From: Agelaius tricolor
Taxonomy: Eukaryota; Chordata; Aves; Passeriformes; Icteridae
Reading direction: 5' to 3'
Assembly: GCA_023055355.1 (NCBI GenBank)
Contig: JALJCS010000018.1
Coordinates: forward strand, 3,348,001 to 3,412,000
Length of the DNA: 64,000 bases
Within the stretch, counting starts at the first letter, position 1. Each line of letters opens with the position of its first letter. Shown here piece after piece: positions 22,622-36,345 of this stretch. The translations under genes were made by a program, and so were the position numbers. Below the pieces are notes generated by a model. That model did not search any database. It had not been told where the DNA came from and was given only the letters and a program-made list of their open reading frames with translations.

Positions 22622-25600
22622 AGAAACCCTCTGGATCATTTTGTGCCACACCAGTGGGTCCCTGTGGCTCACATGCAGGGTGTGAGGAAGGGGAGGGCTG
22701 GCATGAGGGGCCAGGGGAAGGCACTGCACACGTGGGCATGAGCTGGGGCTCTGCTCCACTGCCCTGGAGCTGCAGACAATTCCATCCCACCCCATTTCCT
22801 CGCCCTACAGTGTCATTTCCATACACCTTTGGGAATGAAGCTGCCCAGCCAGGAGCTCAGAGCAGCAGCAATGCACATGGTTCTGCTGAGCAGTGCTGCA
22901 CTTGTCCTGGTCCCTGCCTCCAGTGCCAGTGGCCACTCACTGTTGTCCTGTTAAACATTAACTGGGAAAACAGCTTGGAAAACATTGCTTGGCTTCATTA
23001 AAATCTTCAAAGGACACTTGATACTTACATATCCTTATGAGCAGTTTGCACATACTTTGAATACTAATGCAGGTCAGGTTCATGGCTCTTATGATCCCTC
23101 CAGCAGAAATTATACACTAATTTCTAGGTGCAGCTGTTTTTACCCTGGGAACAAGGCTGGTAGGGAATGCCACACAACAAATTGGGATTTAGCTCCTACA
23201 AGGAGAAGACAAGCCAGCTCTCCCCTGGAAAAGGAGAGGCAGGATGCTGAGCAAGGCTATGTGGAAGGCACATTCACCCAGTTTCCATCAGGGGTGTTAG
23301 CACATCCCCAGGAGCCACCTGAGGGTGTGGGAGAGCCCTGGAGGTGTTTCACATGTTGGGCTGGTGGGTTCTCATGGGCTCCCAGGGAGGCTTCCCTGTG
23401 TGTGTGGTGTGGCTGCAGCTGAGGGCAGGGAACCCCTGAGACACAGGAATGGAGTGGTTTGAAAATGGTGCCTGAGATTTTGGAGGACAGGCCAGGTTTT
23501 GTACCATCTGCATTTCTACCAGTGTTTTTTTCCCTTTCTTTCTCCTGTTCCCTGACATGATCCACTGTTATTAGCAGATGTGGGAAGGGAGGTGTGAATC
23601 CTGTTTACTGGGAATCCTGTGCTGCCTGGAAACTCTGGTTTAGCAACATTTATCTCCCCCCAGCCCTCCCTGTGCCTGGCAAACTCAGAGGCTCCATAAT
23701 CAAAGCTTTTGTCTTTGCTGTTTACTTTCTTTCTTTCCGATTGCCTGAACAGCAGCAGCCAGAGGGAAGGAGCTGACCTTGCCAAGGACGAGGGCAGGAG
23801 CTGGACCTGGACAGCACAACAGGCTGTGGAGAGCAGGTGAACAGGAACAGCAAAGTGCAAGGCCACTGTGGTGGCTGCTTGCCCCCATTCCTGCTGGTTT
23901 CACACCTCTTTCCACACAGTAATTTGGTAAAGCCCGTTGCAAAAGCCTTGTGAAACACCCCTCTGTCTTTGCAAGGGCTCTGTGAGACTGCAGGCTGCAG
24001 GCAGGGCTTTATTGGTGGTTGGTTTTGGTGGAGGTGTCTGCAGGGCAGAAGGGATCAGGGAGGAGATGTCCCTGTCCTTGTTTCTGTGACAGTGCCACGT
24101 GAAGAGATCCATGCCCAGACTCCCACCAGCCTGTGCCTTCCTTCCCACCACATGCCAGTGCCTCCACAAAAACACGTTTAGGACCTTGTGAGCAGATCCA
24201 GGATCAGTGTAACAGCTCAAAAGGAAAATGCTGCCTGGGAGATAAAAATCCCTGGATCTGCACTCTCTGTCCTGAAATCCCAAGCCCTGCCTGGGACAAA
24301 GGTCTTTCTTACCCATCATCTTCACTATTGGGAAGTTTTCCTGACTTGCTTGATCAAAATTCATGGTTTGAAAGCTCAGATCCACAGTGATCTGTGGCAC
24401 AGATCTGTTGAACAGATTCAATGTCCCTTCCACATCTGTCCAAGCTCATCTGGGTGAACCTAAGCCCTGCACTCTGAAAACTGGCTCTGTGAGAGAGGAG
24501 TGGTGGTTGTTCTTCCCTCCTTACTCAGGATGGGTTCTGCTGTGCCTCCCAGTGATTTACAAAGCCCTCCAAGTGCCCCTGGTCCCAGCAGTCCTGCCTG
24601 CAGGTGAAATGGAGGGTTACTGGCAGCACCTCCCTCCCTGCCCTCCCCTCTTCACAGGGCTGGGAAGCTCCATGTGCTGGGGCAGTGACAAAGCTGTCAC
24701 ACAGCTCATGTGTCCCAGCCCGTGCAGGATGGAACTGAAGCTGCTCTGCTCTTCTGCTCAAAGGTCCCAGGGCTTTGGTGCTGGGTCCTTCTGAAGGATT
24801 TGGTTTCTGCTCTTCCTTGCACTCAGTGTCCTTTGATCTTTGCCTGCTTCGTGCTTATCCCTCACTCCCACTCAGTAAAGTGAGATTTATGCTGGTAGAT
24901 AAGATAGGAAGGCTGTTATATTTGGGTGTGGGAAAACAAAACATTGTCAAGAGCCAGGCTGACCATGAATGGAAAGAGAACAGATCACCTGGCAAGGTCC
25001 AAGGCTCAAGGACCCCCTTACAGAGGAGCCTGTGCAAGGGAAGCCAGAGCCATTGCTCTCCTCCTGCTACACCAGGCTGAGAGAGGCTTGGGATGTCTCT
25101 CAAATCCACAGATGCTCCCTGCACTCCAGTGTGGCTGCTAGAACTGGGATGTGCTCCATTGAATTTACAGCTGTAGGTGCTGTTCAGCTGGCTCCTGGGC
25201 TTGCCATGGGGGTCACTTCCCTGACTGCATGTTAGAGCCTGGTGCTCGTTAGTGGCTGCTTTTTGCTCTCACTGCTGCTGCAGTGCTTATCAGCTTGCTG
25301 TATCATGCCTGGGAACACTTTGATAACAGCCAGGATGGGCCTGGGCTGGCAGGTGGCCAGGGCAGTGCTGCTGTGTCTGTGCTGAGAACTCAGGTCTGAG
25401 CCTGAGCTGAAGGGACTGGGAGGTGTGAATGAGCCCAGCACGGTCACAGATCCACCTGCAGGCCTGGGGAGCCCTGCCCTGGCAGGGGGTGCCTGAAGGA
25501 GAATGGCCCCTGTGGGGTCTGAGCTGGAGCAGGTTTGCTGCAGGACCTCTGGGGAGATCCAGGCTGGAGCAGCTGGCGAGGAGCTGCAGCCCCTGGGGAG

Positions 25601-26789
25601 GAGCCAAACTGCAGAAATTGGGGGAGAGCTGTGTGCTGTGGGTCAGGCAGCAGCAACCCTGCATGGGCTGCTGTGCCCTGCTGCCCTGGAGGACTGGGAT
25701 GTGACCACACTGATGGGGACTCTGGCAGGAGCCCCTTGGGGAAGCCAGGCTGGAGTTCAGTGCAGTGTTCCATCAGGAAACCTGGCCCAAAAGGACCAGG
25801 GATGGAAATTGCAATGGATCTGTAAATTGCTGTAAGCCATGATTAGAGTTGTGTGTTTCAGGAATTTCTAAAACAGGCACCATTGAACCCAGAGCAGGAG
25901 GAGCCTCCCAGGAAGCAGAGGCAAGGCAGCAGTGACCTGACCTGAGCTGCCTTTGGTGCCCAATAACTCCCCCAGCAGAATTCTGCTGTCCTGAGTGCCC
26001 ACCAGAACAGATGGAGCTCAAACCATGGACTAAATGAATTAACAGGCATTTTGCTGATGCTTTATAAACATTTTCCAGAGTGGTCCACAGACTAAGGGAA
26101 TGATATCTGTGTGTTAGATCAAAGAAAGGGAGGGGGGTAGTGGTGGCTATTGAAGTTGTCCTGAATAGTGTGGGACCAGGAATGCTGTAAAGGGTATGGA
26201 ATATGAGGTGGAATGTGCTGGGTTTGGCTGGAGTAGAGTTATTTTCTTCCCAGTGTGCTGTATTTTGTATTTGTGCTGAACACAGAGGTGATGATATGGA
26301 GATGTTTTTGTTATTGCTGAGCAGAGCTTGCACAGAGCCAAGGCCTTTTCTGCCTCTCAGGCTGCCAGGGGAGCTGGGGGTGTGGGGAGGAGACAGGGGC
26401 AGGACAGGAGATCCCAGCTGAGCACAGGGAAATTCCAAAGCATCAGATATTCCTGAGCACAGGGATATTCCACAGAATCACTGCTGGGGTGGCCTGGGTG
26501 GCACTGCAGAGTGGGGTGTGTGGGAGGATGGCCATGGCCATGGGGATGCTGTGGATGCTCCACAGGCAGGTCAGGGAGGGCAGGGGGTGCAGGATGAGGC
26601 CCCAGCAGAGCTTTTACCTGCATGATGGCTGGGAAGGGGGCATGATGAGACAGAGGGGATTATATCGTAGTGTTTGCAGCTTTCTGCTGCCAGCAGGCAA
26701 ATTACCACCCTCACAGGGCTTACAGGAAAGATGGGACAAGAATATTTACAAGAGCATATAGTGACAGGCAAGGGGGAGTGGGTTCAGAT

Positions 26790-27032
26790 TCAAAGAGATT
26801 TGGTTTAGATTAAATATTAGGAAAATATTCTTTGCTGTGAGGGTGGGCAGGCCCTGACAGAGATTGCCCAGAGCAGCTGTGGCTGCCCTTGGATCCCTGG
26901 CAGTGCCCAAGGCCAGGTTGGATGGGGCTGGAGCAGCCTGGGACAGTGGAAGGTGTCCCTGCCATGGCAGGGGTGGCACTGGGTGATCTTCAAGGTCCCC
27001 TTCCAACCCAACCCATTCTGTGATTCTGTGAC
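26790..27032 (+). mobile_element. CR1 LINE fragment (3' end)
   Basis: Contains GAGGGTGGGCAGGCCCTG, GCCCAAGGCCAGGTTGGATG and the terminus CCTTCCAACCCAACCCATTC followed by TGTGATTCTGTGA, the CR1 3' end in sense orientation. Confidence 0.92.
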
Positions 27033-27275
27033 CCTTCAGAGCAGACAGCTGCAGGTGTCCTGTGGTACCCAGGAGCCCTTGGCTCCCACAAAGCAGAGAG
27101 AAGGCAAAAACATTATTGCTTTCATAACAGTGCCTTGTGCTTCCTACAAAGCACTTTATCCCAAGGATGCCAAGTGTTTTGCAAGATCTTAAATAATTCA
27201 GTATTAGATCAGTGCCATGCAAGACAGAAATATCTCCCTCCCTCCTTAAATTCATCTGTCTGGGATGGCCCACAT

Positions 27276-27399
27276 GGAAAGGAAAGGAAAGGAAAGGAAA
27301 GGAAAGGAAAGGAAAGGAAAGGAAAGGAAAGGAAAGGAAAGGAAAGGAAAGGAAAGGAAAGGAAAGGAAAGGAAAGGAAAGGAAAGGAAAGGAAAGGAA
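27276..27399 (+). repeat. (GGAAA)25 pentanucleotide array
   Basis: Uninterrupted GGAAA units over about 124 bp, a pure homopurine strand, ending GGAAC. The absence of interruptions suggests recent expansion and length polymorphism. Confidence 0.99.
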
Positions 27400-28916
27400 C
27401 AATTACCCACAGCCCCAGTGCTCAACGTGTTCAGAGCAAATCCTGAGCTGGGGGTTCCCTGGGACACCCCCAGTTCTGCAGGGGGGACATGAGGCTGTTC
27501 AATGGCAGTTCTCTTCAGACCTTAATTTTGTTCAGGGTTTTGCTGGAATGACCCTGGGGTTTGGCCCTGGTCCTGGAAGAGCTGGGCATGGCCCACACCT
27601 GGAGAGCAGTGCTGCTCTGTCCCAGGCTCCAAGCTGCAGGACTGAGCTGCCTCGAGCCCTGTGGGTGATGTTGGAAGCTCCCTGTGACATGAGCCAAGGG
27701 ATCTGGACTGAAGCAATCCCAAACCCCACAGGACACCCCCATGATCTGCCTGCAGCCCTTGTGCTGGCACTGCCCCAGGGCCAGCCCTGCCCCTTGGCAC
27801 CTGCTGAGATCTGACCCTTGTGGAATTGCACCCTGGGCACTGGCAGGGCCCTTCCCCTGGACCTGTGAGTCCCATTCCTGTGCTGGAAATCCCATGGGAC
27901 AGCATGTGGGCATCTCTCCTTGTAATCAAGGGCTGTGCCAGCCCCTTCCCAGCCAGCCCCCCCTGCTGCACACTGACCTCATCTCCAGATGCCTCAGCAG
28001 CAGTTTAGCAGCTCAAGGGCACAGGAAAAGCCCACCTCTGTCTTTGCAGGTGTTTAGGTTTGTTTCCAGCTCTGCTTTTCCCCCTCCCAGCAGCAGGACC
28101 CAGGTAATTTCAGCCTTGGCTGTGCTGGAGGGATTTGGCTCAGCAGCTTCTGTGCTTGAATTCTCCTTTTCTGTGGGAACAGCATCACTGTGGTGTCACA
28201 CAGCTCTGGAAAAACCTCCTGCTGCTGAGACACAGGCACAGAAAAGTGGTGGAGAGAGGTGAAGGCTGAAATCACTCTGGGATGTATCCTAAGGAGCAGC
28301 TGAGCTTTGCATGAGTTTAAACTTGCCAAGAGGGAATTTGGATGTGCAATCCTGACAGCATCCCACAGCCACAGGAGCCCTGTGCCCGGCTGGGACAGGG
28401 CAGGGGACAGCCCAGCTCTGCAGCAATGCACTGGCACCCTCTAATGACACAGTTATGAATATTCAGGGACCTCTCCTGCAGCCCATCCTGCCGTGCTGGA
28501 GCTCCTGCAGCTCTGCTCACAGCTGTTCTGGAGCCTTTGGTGGGGCAGGGCTCCAAATCCACAGCTCAGCTCCCTTTTGGAGCTGAGTTTGGTGCAGGCA
28601 CCAGGGAGGGTTTGTGGCTGTGCCTTGCTCTGCCAGGTGAGCTGCCAGTGAGCTCTCTGATCCCTTCCCTCACCCCAGCAGCAAAACCAGCTGGGTTTGC
28701 CCCTGCCCACTGCCACAGGAGGGCTGGTGAGCCTCTGGCCAGGGCCTGTGGCCCAGTTTTGGCCACACTGCCCAGGCTGGCTCAGGAAGTCCCTTTGCTC
28801 CCCCTTGTGCTGCCCCAGAGGCTCTGGCACATTTTGCCAGCTTGGTCACAAAGCTCCAACCTCTCCTTTCCAGCCCACCCTGGGGCAAAGCCAGAGAATG
28901 TGTCCCTGAAATGGGA

Positions 28917-29265
28917 TCACAGACCATGGCATGGCTTGCATTGAAAGAAGCATCAAAGCTCACCTTGTTCCACTCCCTTGCCATGGCAGGAACACCTTCC
29001 ACTATCCCAGGCTGCTCCAAGCCCTGTCCAATGTGACCTTGAACACCTCCAGGGATGGGGCACCCTCAGCTTCTCTGGGCCTCACCGCCCTCACAGGGGA
29101 GAATTTTTTCCCAATATCGAATCTAAATCTCTCTTCTCTTAGTTTAAAACCATTCCCCCATGTGCCATCACTCTGTGCCCATGTAAAACATCACTCTCCT
29201 TGTTTTTTAAAAGCCCTTTGAAGTCCTGGAAGGTGACAATGAGGCCTCAGCTCAACTCCATCCCA
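28917..29265 (-). mobile_element. CR1 LINE fragment (3' end)
   Basis: Starts GGGATCACAGACCATGG, with CATGGCAGGAACACCTTCCA, CCAGGCTGCTCCAAGCC and TTTTTTCCCAATATC: CR1 3' UTR in reverse complement, diverged. Confidence 0.85.
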
Positions 29266-30014
29266 AATGATGCTGAACCTGGTGAGAGCCTGAGCTGCAC
29301 CATTGTCCCCTTGGTGACATTGTGCCATGGCCAGCAGTCTGGGTGTCCAGCCTGGCCTTCACACAAGCACAGCAGGGCACAGAAGCCCAGGGGAGAGGAG
29401 GCTCCTCTCCAGCCTCCCCAGCCCCACTGGGCCTTGCTGCCTGGCTCTGGGAGCCCAGTGCAGCTCAGTTTGCTCTCAAGGATGCTTCAGCCCTGCTCAG
29501 CCACCTCACAGGGTCTGGTGGCAGAGCTGCCACGATGGCACAGAGAGGGCAAACACAGCCAGCTCCTCCCTGCATGTTGTGGTGGTTGATAAAAGGCTTT
29601 GGTGCTCTGGAGCTGAGGTTGCCTTTGGGAGGAGCAGGGCAGCCCCACTGCTGTCCTGCCAAACTCGTGGGCAATGTCAGCACCTTCCCACCTCAGCTGG
29701 GAGAAAGGGAGAAAGGGAAAAGGGTGGGGAATGGCCCTGGCAAAACCAGGATCTTGTACAAGACTGTGGATCTTGTACAAACAGCCCAATGTGATCCTGA
29801 GCAGTGAATCCACAGCCTGAGCAGGGCCAAGAGCTGCCAGGGGAGCCTTTGTCTCCTCTGAGAGATGTGAGGGCTGAGCTCTGGTCCATGTGCCATCCCT
29901 CCTGGCCTGCAGGAGATGCCCAGGGCTGTCACCCTGCCAGATGTGCCCAGAAACCTCCCCCTCCAGGGTGGGTGAGTGCGGGGAGGCTTTGGGGATTTAC
30001 AGACAGGAGCAGAG

Positions 30015-30312
30015 GGGTAGGATGGGATGGGAATGGGGATGAGACAGGAACAGAATGGGTATGGGATGGGGTGAGGGAGAGGGAGGAGGATGAAAGGGAT
30101 GGGGACTGAGGTGGGCTTGGATGAGGTAGGGAAAGGGATGAGATAAAGGTGGGGAGTGGGATCAGGATGGAGAGGAAAAGGGGAAGGAGGTGGGATAGAG
30201 GTGAGGAGGGGAAGGAATAGGGTTGAGATAGAGCTCATAGACAGGGCTGAGGAATGGAGCTGTGATGGAGCTGGGGAGAAGAAGGGAATGGGAAAGGGGA
30301 AAGGGGGAATCA
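30015..30312 (+). repeat. Purine-rich degenerate GGGAT/GGAAT tract
   Basis: About 300 bp of mostly G and A with recurring GATGGGATGGG, GGGAATGGGG and GAGGTGGG words. The period is not fixed. No gene. Confidence 0.75.
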
Positions 30313-32244
30313 GCTCTTGTTCAGACAGCACACGTTCAGGCAGCAGCTCCTGCTAGCTCAGCCCCATTGGCCACAGCAGCTTTGGAGAGCCCTGAATGCT
30401 TTTCTCTTCTGCTGCTGTCCCAAGGGGCTGTGCTGCTCTGCCAGCCAACTGTACCAGCAGGATTTTATTTTACATTTATTTTCCTAATGGCTTGGGTGGC
30501 CTGAAAACTTGAGCAGTGAATTGTGACTGCTCAAGATTGGGTAAAAATCCACACAATGGCTGTGCACTGCAGTGTGGCACCAGGGATGAGTCACTGAAAT
30601 TGCAATTAGGAAAGAAAATAACAGTGGGTTTACAAGCTCCTTTCCAGGAGCAATGCATTTCTCTGGAATTACAATGGCTCCTTAGAGTGGTTCATGAGAC
30701 ACTGCTCCACATCAAAAAATACATGGAGCTGGAGGAAGTGGTAGCTGATGTGAAACAGTTTAACAGTGAAGGGAGGGAGGAAAAACAGCATTAATTTTTG
30801 CAGTGACAGCATTGGGAGGGGCTGTGGGGTGAGCAGAGGAAACCCCAGCAAACCCCAGGGATGTGGGACAGTGGAGCTGTGCCCACATGGAGCCCAAGGT
30901 GATGCAGGAGTCTGGGCAGAAAGGGCACACAGGGAAGGAGGCCCTGGGAGTGACAGGGGTCCCACAAGTGTCCCCTCCTCAGCTTGCAGAACCTCACTGG
31001 AGAGAACCTCTCAGCAGAGTGCAGCAAGCAAGGAAGGTGCATCACCCTTGGATTGCTGGAGCCCTGGAAAGCAAAAGCCAATCTTTTGTTTGTCTCCCAA
31101 GAGCTTTATTTTGGCTTTTGTCTGAAAGGTACAGACTGCTTTGCAGTGAGCAGGCGTGTAAGGCACTGGGCAAAGAAGCTCCATTGGCAATGGGCACAGA
31201 TTTAATCCTTGTGCCTTGCACCAGCATCAGGTGTCAGCGAGTCCTGGGGAGGGGCTGACCACAGCCCTCCAGTCCACGTGGTGCCAGCAACACTTCTGCC
31301 TTCTGTTCCCTCTTTTCCAGCCGCCCCAGCTCCAGGAGGAAAGGCCAGCAGCTCCCAGGGGCTCAGCCTGGCTGGGGCACAGGGGCTCCTGTGCATCCAT
31401 GGGGCTTGGCTTCACTCCCAGGTCAGCAGCTGCACAAGAAACTCTGCAAAACCAGGGCCCTGGGGATCCTGATCACCTCCTCCACCCCAGGAGCAGGGCA
31501 GAGAGCTGCTCCTCACCCTCTCCAGGCCAGCAGCAGGCACCAGCCAGCCCTCACTTGTGGGCTCTGAACAGCCCTCATCTGCTTGGATTGCCATGTTTTA
31601 ATGATTTTAATTAAACACAGAGATGTTCCAAGGTGGAGACCAGGCAGATTCTGCTGCTGCTGTTGGGAAGCAGAGCCCTGCCTGCTCTCTGTGACCATTG
31701 TCCTGCACTGTCACCGTCCCCAAAGCCACAGGACACAGCACCAAGAGGGAGCCAGGGCCCACGTGCCATTTTCCTGTGCCCTGAGGCTCCTGAGCAGCCT
31801 CACAGCCAGTCCAAGGTGTTATCAGTCCTGACTGTCCCAGGACTCCCAGGAGTGTCAGACCTGGTCCCTGGCTGCAGCCTGGCTTCCTGGGGAGCAAGGT
31901 TTGGTCTCCTCAGCTTCAGTGACACGAGGGAAGACTCAGTCCTGGTCAGCACAGGGTGACATTCTGGAAACAGCTGCCATTTGGCTTTGGGAGGTGAAAA
32001 CACAGAGGGTCCACAGCTGGTTAGACAGGTTTGGGCTAAAAACAGCTTGTGAGAGAGACTGCAGGGTCAGGTGCCTCGTCCTGAAGGTCACGAGTGAGAC
32101 AGGAACTGTAGACTTCAGAATCCTGGAGGGAAGGAGGGTGAAAAGCAAGAGCACAGCCCTGAACTTTGTGAGAGCAGACTTCAGCCTCTTCATAGGTCTG
32201 CTTGTAAGAGTCCATTGGATGAGGTAGAGAAGTACCCAAAGCCC

Positions 32245-32852
32245 ACAGGAAAGCAAATGTCACTCCTGTCTTTAAGAAGGGCAAAAGGAGGATCCAGGGA
32301 ACTACAGGCTGGCCTGCCTCACCCCATCCCTGGAATGGGAGCAGCTAATCCTGGGTATCATTTCCAGGCACATGAAGAACAAGAAAATCATCACTGTTTG
32401 ATTCCCCACATGGAAAGTCATGCCTGGGGTGTGTGTCCAGTGCTGCTCTTCCCAGCACAAGGAGAGACTGGAGGAACTGGAGACAGCTCAATGGAGAGAG
32501 CCCCAGAGGGGGTGCAGGGACTGCATCACATCCCATGAGAGAGCTGGGACTGTCCAGCTTGGAGAAGGGAAGGCTCAGGGGACCTCACAGTGTGTATAAA
32601 CACCTGAAGGGAGGCTGGAAAGAGGAAGGATCCAGCTCTTATCAGTGGTGCCCAGTGACAGGAGAAGGGACAATGGCACAGATGGAGACACTGGAGGATC
32701 CCTCTAAGTGCCCAGGAGTTATGGAGTCTCCATCCTTGGAGGTATTCAAAGCCACCTGGACAAGGTCATGGCCAAGGGGCTCCCATGGCTGAGTGGGGTC
32801 AGAGCAGGTCCCTGCCAGCCCAGCCAGTCTGCAGGTGTGTGATTCTGTCACG
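32245..32852 (+). mobile_element. CR1 LINE fragment with remnant of reverse transcriptase
   Basis: From about 32.25 kb the plus strand encodes ANVTPVFKKGKRRIQG, matching the CR1 ORF2 reverse-transcriptase fingers region. The frame then breaks. It continues through the 3' part (GAGAGCTGGGACTGTCCAGC, TGGAGGTATTCAAAGCCACC) to a terminus of TGTGTGATTCTGTC. It is the only copy here with a readable piece of the polymerase and is clearly dead. Confidence 0.85.
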
Positions 32853-33353
32853 GGGCACAGAAATCCCAGGGTGAGCTTTGGGCAGGTGGGACAAGGTGGG
32901 CTGGAGCAGGTGCTGCTGGGTGCCCATGTAAAGGACAGAAATCCTGCAGAGGTTCCCAGCTGTCCCTGGAGGTGGCACAGTCACAGAGCTGCTCAGTTTG
33001 CTGGTTTTGGTGTTGAGCCAGGACACACAAATGCCACCACGTGGGCACCAGGGGTGTCCTGCCCCCATCACCTGGGCACCAGTGAACACCAGGACTGAGC
33101 CCAGCCAGAGAAGAGCAAGGTAAGAACAGCACAGTTTGCAGAATAAGCTGATTTATTGTATGGGCCAGAAGAATGCTAAGTACTTAAATAACTGCTTTAG
33201 CCTATGTTTAAACAGCTACAGAGCTCCTTTGAATTTTCAGAACTGCTGTGAGCTGAGCTGCTCCTGGGGGACACAGGGAGTTTGTTGAGCTGGCTGAAAG
33301 ACAAATTAGAGGTCAGCTTTGGGCAATTTTATTTCACAGTCCTGGGCTGGTGC

Positions 33354-33355
<2 letters not shown>

Positions 33356-33397
<42 letters not shown>
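33356..33397 (+). repeat. (CA)21 microsatellite
   Basis: Uninterrupted CA dinucleotides in the intergenic region, likely polymorphic in length. Confidence 0.99.
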
Positions 33398-33399
<2 letters not shown>

Positions 33400-36269
33400 G
33401 ATATTTCATGTGAGCATCTATCTGAGTGCCAGCAGCAGCACACACAGAAATGAAGCATTGTCAGCCTTGCCCCTGATTTATGAGGCTTTGAGGCAGCCAA
33501 TTCCTTCCTGCAGAATGAAAGCTCCTGGCAGAGCAAAGGTGGATAGGAAGGGTCACTCCTCCTTTCGCTGTCAAACCAACCCACAGGTGACAGCTCTGCA
33601 CCCTCCTGAGTGTGGCCACTGCCACCTAGGGGGCTGAGCTGGGGAGGAGAGAACATTTCCCGCCGGGATTGGTGGAGAGAGGAGGGATGTGCACAGGGGC
33701 TCGGACTGTGCAGCCCACACGGGGGGTGAGTGAAGGGGCCGGGGGTCCCTGTGCCTGCCTGCAGCCCCTCTGTGCCCTCTGCCCTGGGCAGGAGGGAGCT
33801 CCCGGGATGCTCCATCCCAGCAGCACACCTCCAGCATCTGCAGGGTCCCAGAGAGGGGGCATCTTCCCCCTTTATTCCCCCTTATTCCTTCCTCACTTTT
33901 GCTTTGCATTTCCTCTTTCTGCCCCTCTTGTGGAGCAGAGCAGGAAAAGTCACTGCAGATGTGCCAGGGGAGCTGAGTGGCACGACCTCATCATTAAAAT
34001 GCCTATTTTATGCTTAAAGAAATGTCCAGCCTGGATTTTGATCCAGCTGTGGATATTTTATGGCAGATATTTTTCTGTCATATTCCCCTTCTCCCCCCCA
34101 CCCCAGCAGCTGAAGCTACAGCACTGGAATCTCTAAGATGCTTTTTTCTAAGGAAAATATAATGGCACTGTAAGTATTTTATAGCAATTAAAAAGAGCAG
34201 TGAGTTGCAGCAGGAGTTTCAGGAAAAGCAGGGTTATAAAACCTTTTTTTCTGCAGCGCCTCGGGGGTAGCTCGGCTGAGCCGTCACTGCAGCCTCTGGG
34301 CACTGGGGAGCAGCTTCAGGGCTCCCTCTCCTGCCTGCCCACCCCTCCTCATGCGGCTCGGGGCAGCTGAAGCACCCTGAGATCTCACACGGACACATTT
34401 TGACTCAGATTGGCCGGAATACAAAGGCTGGTGGGGAGGGGATTGTGGGGAGCATCCCCAGCCGGGCCGTGCCGTGGGCTGGGCTCGGATGGAGCCAGGG
34501 ATGAGCTGACACGTGGGCAGCAAAGTAGGCCAAGAGCTCAGCTCCAGGCTGGGCACGGATGGAGTCAGGGCCAGCTGCGGGCTCTGCCGCAGGTCCTGGC
34601 AGGGAGCAGGGATGGGGAACACCCCTGGGAGAGCGGGGCTGGCGCACAGGGACTGCCCTGGCCCGGGCACAGGTGCCCCAGGGGACATCCCAGGGGGAAG
34701 TCGGGCAGAAGGGAGAGGAGGAAATCCCGAGAGCCGCCCAGGAGTTACCACCAGAGGGCACTTAAATATTGCTCTGTGAACAAATGGTGTTTCCTAGCGA
34801 GACGCCAGCTCCGGATTGCCTGACAATGCACATCTAAGCCTGAGTCATTGCTGGCACAGAAAGCAAAGGAAAGCTCTCAAAAGGCATTTGAGAAGTCATG
34901 CATGAATGGGAGTTTACTAGCAGGGCACAGAGGATTGAACTTTTCTTTCAGCCGCTTTCAGAGGGGTCTGCCAAGGGGTCTCCACCCTGCCGGGGGCAGC
35001 GAGGTGAGCGGAGCCTCAGCAGCCCCTGAGCCTGCGATACCCGCGGGGCTGGCACCGGGCACGGCTCACGGTGCCCTGCCTGCTCCTCTGGGCAGCGCTG
35101 AGACAGGGCTACAGCCCTGCCAGGACCTGCCTCAGCCCTGCTGTGCTGCTCACCCGGAGCATCTCTGCCCTGCTGTGTGGTCCAGAGCTGGGCACAGATG
35201 GAAACGTTCTGGGTCATCTGGGAAAAACTGCAGGGAATGGGTGAGGAAGGAAGCTGTAGGATTTGGGTGGGTGCCAAATAAGCCATGGACTTCAGGGGGA
35301 GGACAGCCAGGTAATGAAGGTGGAGAACCACTTCACGGGGATGGAAGAGAACAAATCCCATGCTGGTGTTGTCACAGCACTCTGTGCACAGCCCAGGGTG
35401 TCTCAGAGAGGCACCCGGGGGCTCAGGGCAGGATGGGGGAGCTCATCCATGGCAGCTCTTGGTGCCATGCTCAGGGATCTGCTCTGAGCACAGAGCTTCA
35501 TGAGGATCCCGGGGCCAAAGCAGGGAGAGCTGGGAGTGCTGCAGGTGTGGGTGATGGGGAACTGAGGGAGGGTGGCCTCTGGGGAGGAAAAGCTGACTGC
35601 AGATGACAGAAAGCTTGTGCTGTGCTGGGAATGTTAGTGACACCTGCACATACCTAGAGAAAATGGGTTTAACCCTGCAGGGAGAAAAGGGGCCCCAAGG
35701 GCTCACGGGAGGATCCCTATGCCCTGAGAATCCCACCTGGGTGAGCCCAGGGTGGTGGCAGGACAGGGACAAGGCTTGCTTTATGATGGGGCATCTCCCA
35801 GCATCTCCTGGGATCATCTTCAAGCAAATTCTGCTGCCTTTGGAGCAGCCAGAGGCAAATCCTGGGCTTTGCAGCAGGGTCTCCCAGGATGAGTAACACG
35901 AACCCTCTGTCCTTGGGAATGGCTTCCAGGGCACATGGAGAGGATTGAGGGGATCCCTGAGTGCTGCAGCATGTGAGAGCTTCTGTCTGGGGGGGCATGG
36001 GAAGAGCAGAGATGGTGTGGGAGGCAGTGGGCTCCCATCCCTGGGATTCTCCCCTCAGACTGCCTGGCACGTGCCCCTCTCACTCCAGCCAGGGCCACTG
36101 CCTGTGCCAGGGCTGGGCTCCCTCATGCTCTCAGGTCTGGCTGATTATTTGCAATTAGCACTAATTAGTGTCTCTTTTGACAGTGCCTTGTCTCTGCTTT
36201 CCCCTGCCTTGTCCCCGCCCCATCACGCTCTGTGCTGGGCCCATTTCCTCCTGAGGAAGAGGAGTCGGA

Positions 36270-36345
36270 GGGGGAATTTGGGGCTCCAGGGGGAATTTGG
36301 GGCTCCAGGGGGAATTTGCAGCTCCAGAGTGAATTTGGGGCTCCA
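36270..36345 (+). repeat. 19-bp tandem repeat, four copies
   Basis: Unit GGGGAATTTGGGGCTCCAG repeated four times; the third copy reads TTTGCAGCTCC and the fourth begins AGTGAATTT. Confidence 0.95.

Noticed and set aside
21459..22741. Very long ORFs on both strands (up to 408 codons) rich in NQPTSQPT or GWLVGWLA
   Set aside because: They are translations of the CCAA/GGTT array, whose units contain no stop codon in any frame. Repetitive composition and opposite-strand overlap rule out a gene.
32245..32530. Possible active reverse transcriptase
   Set aside because: Only a short piece of CR1 ORF2 is readable before frameshifts and stops; it is a dead fragment.
36270..36345. Regularly spaced repeats that could suggest a CRISPR-like array
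   Set aside because: The units are directly adjacent without spacers, and the genome is vertebrate; it is a minisatellite.
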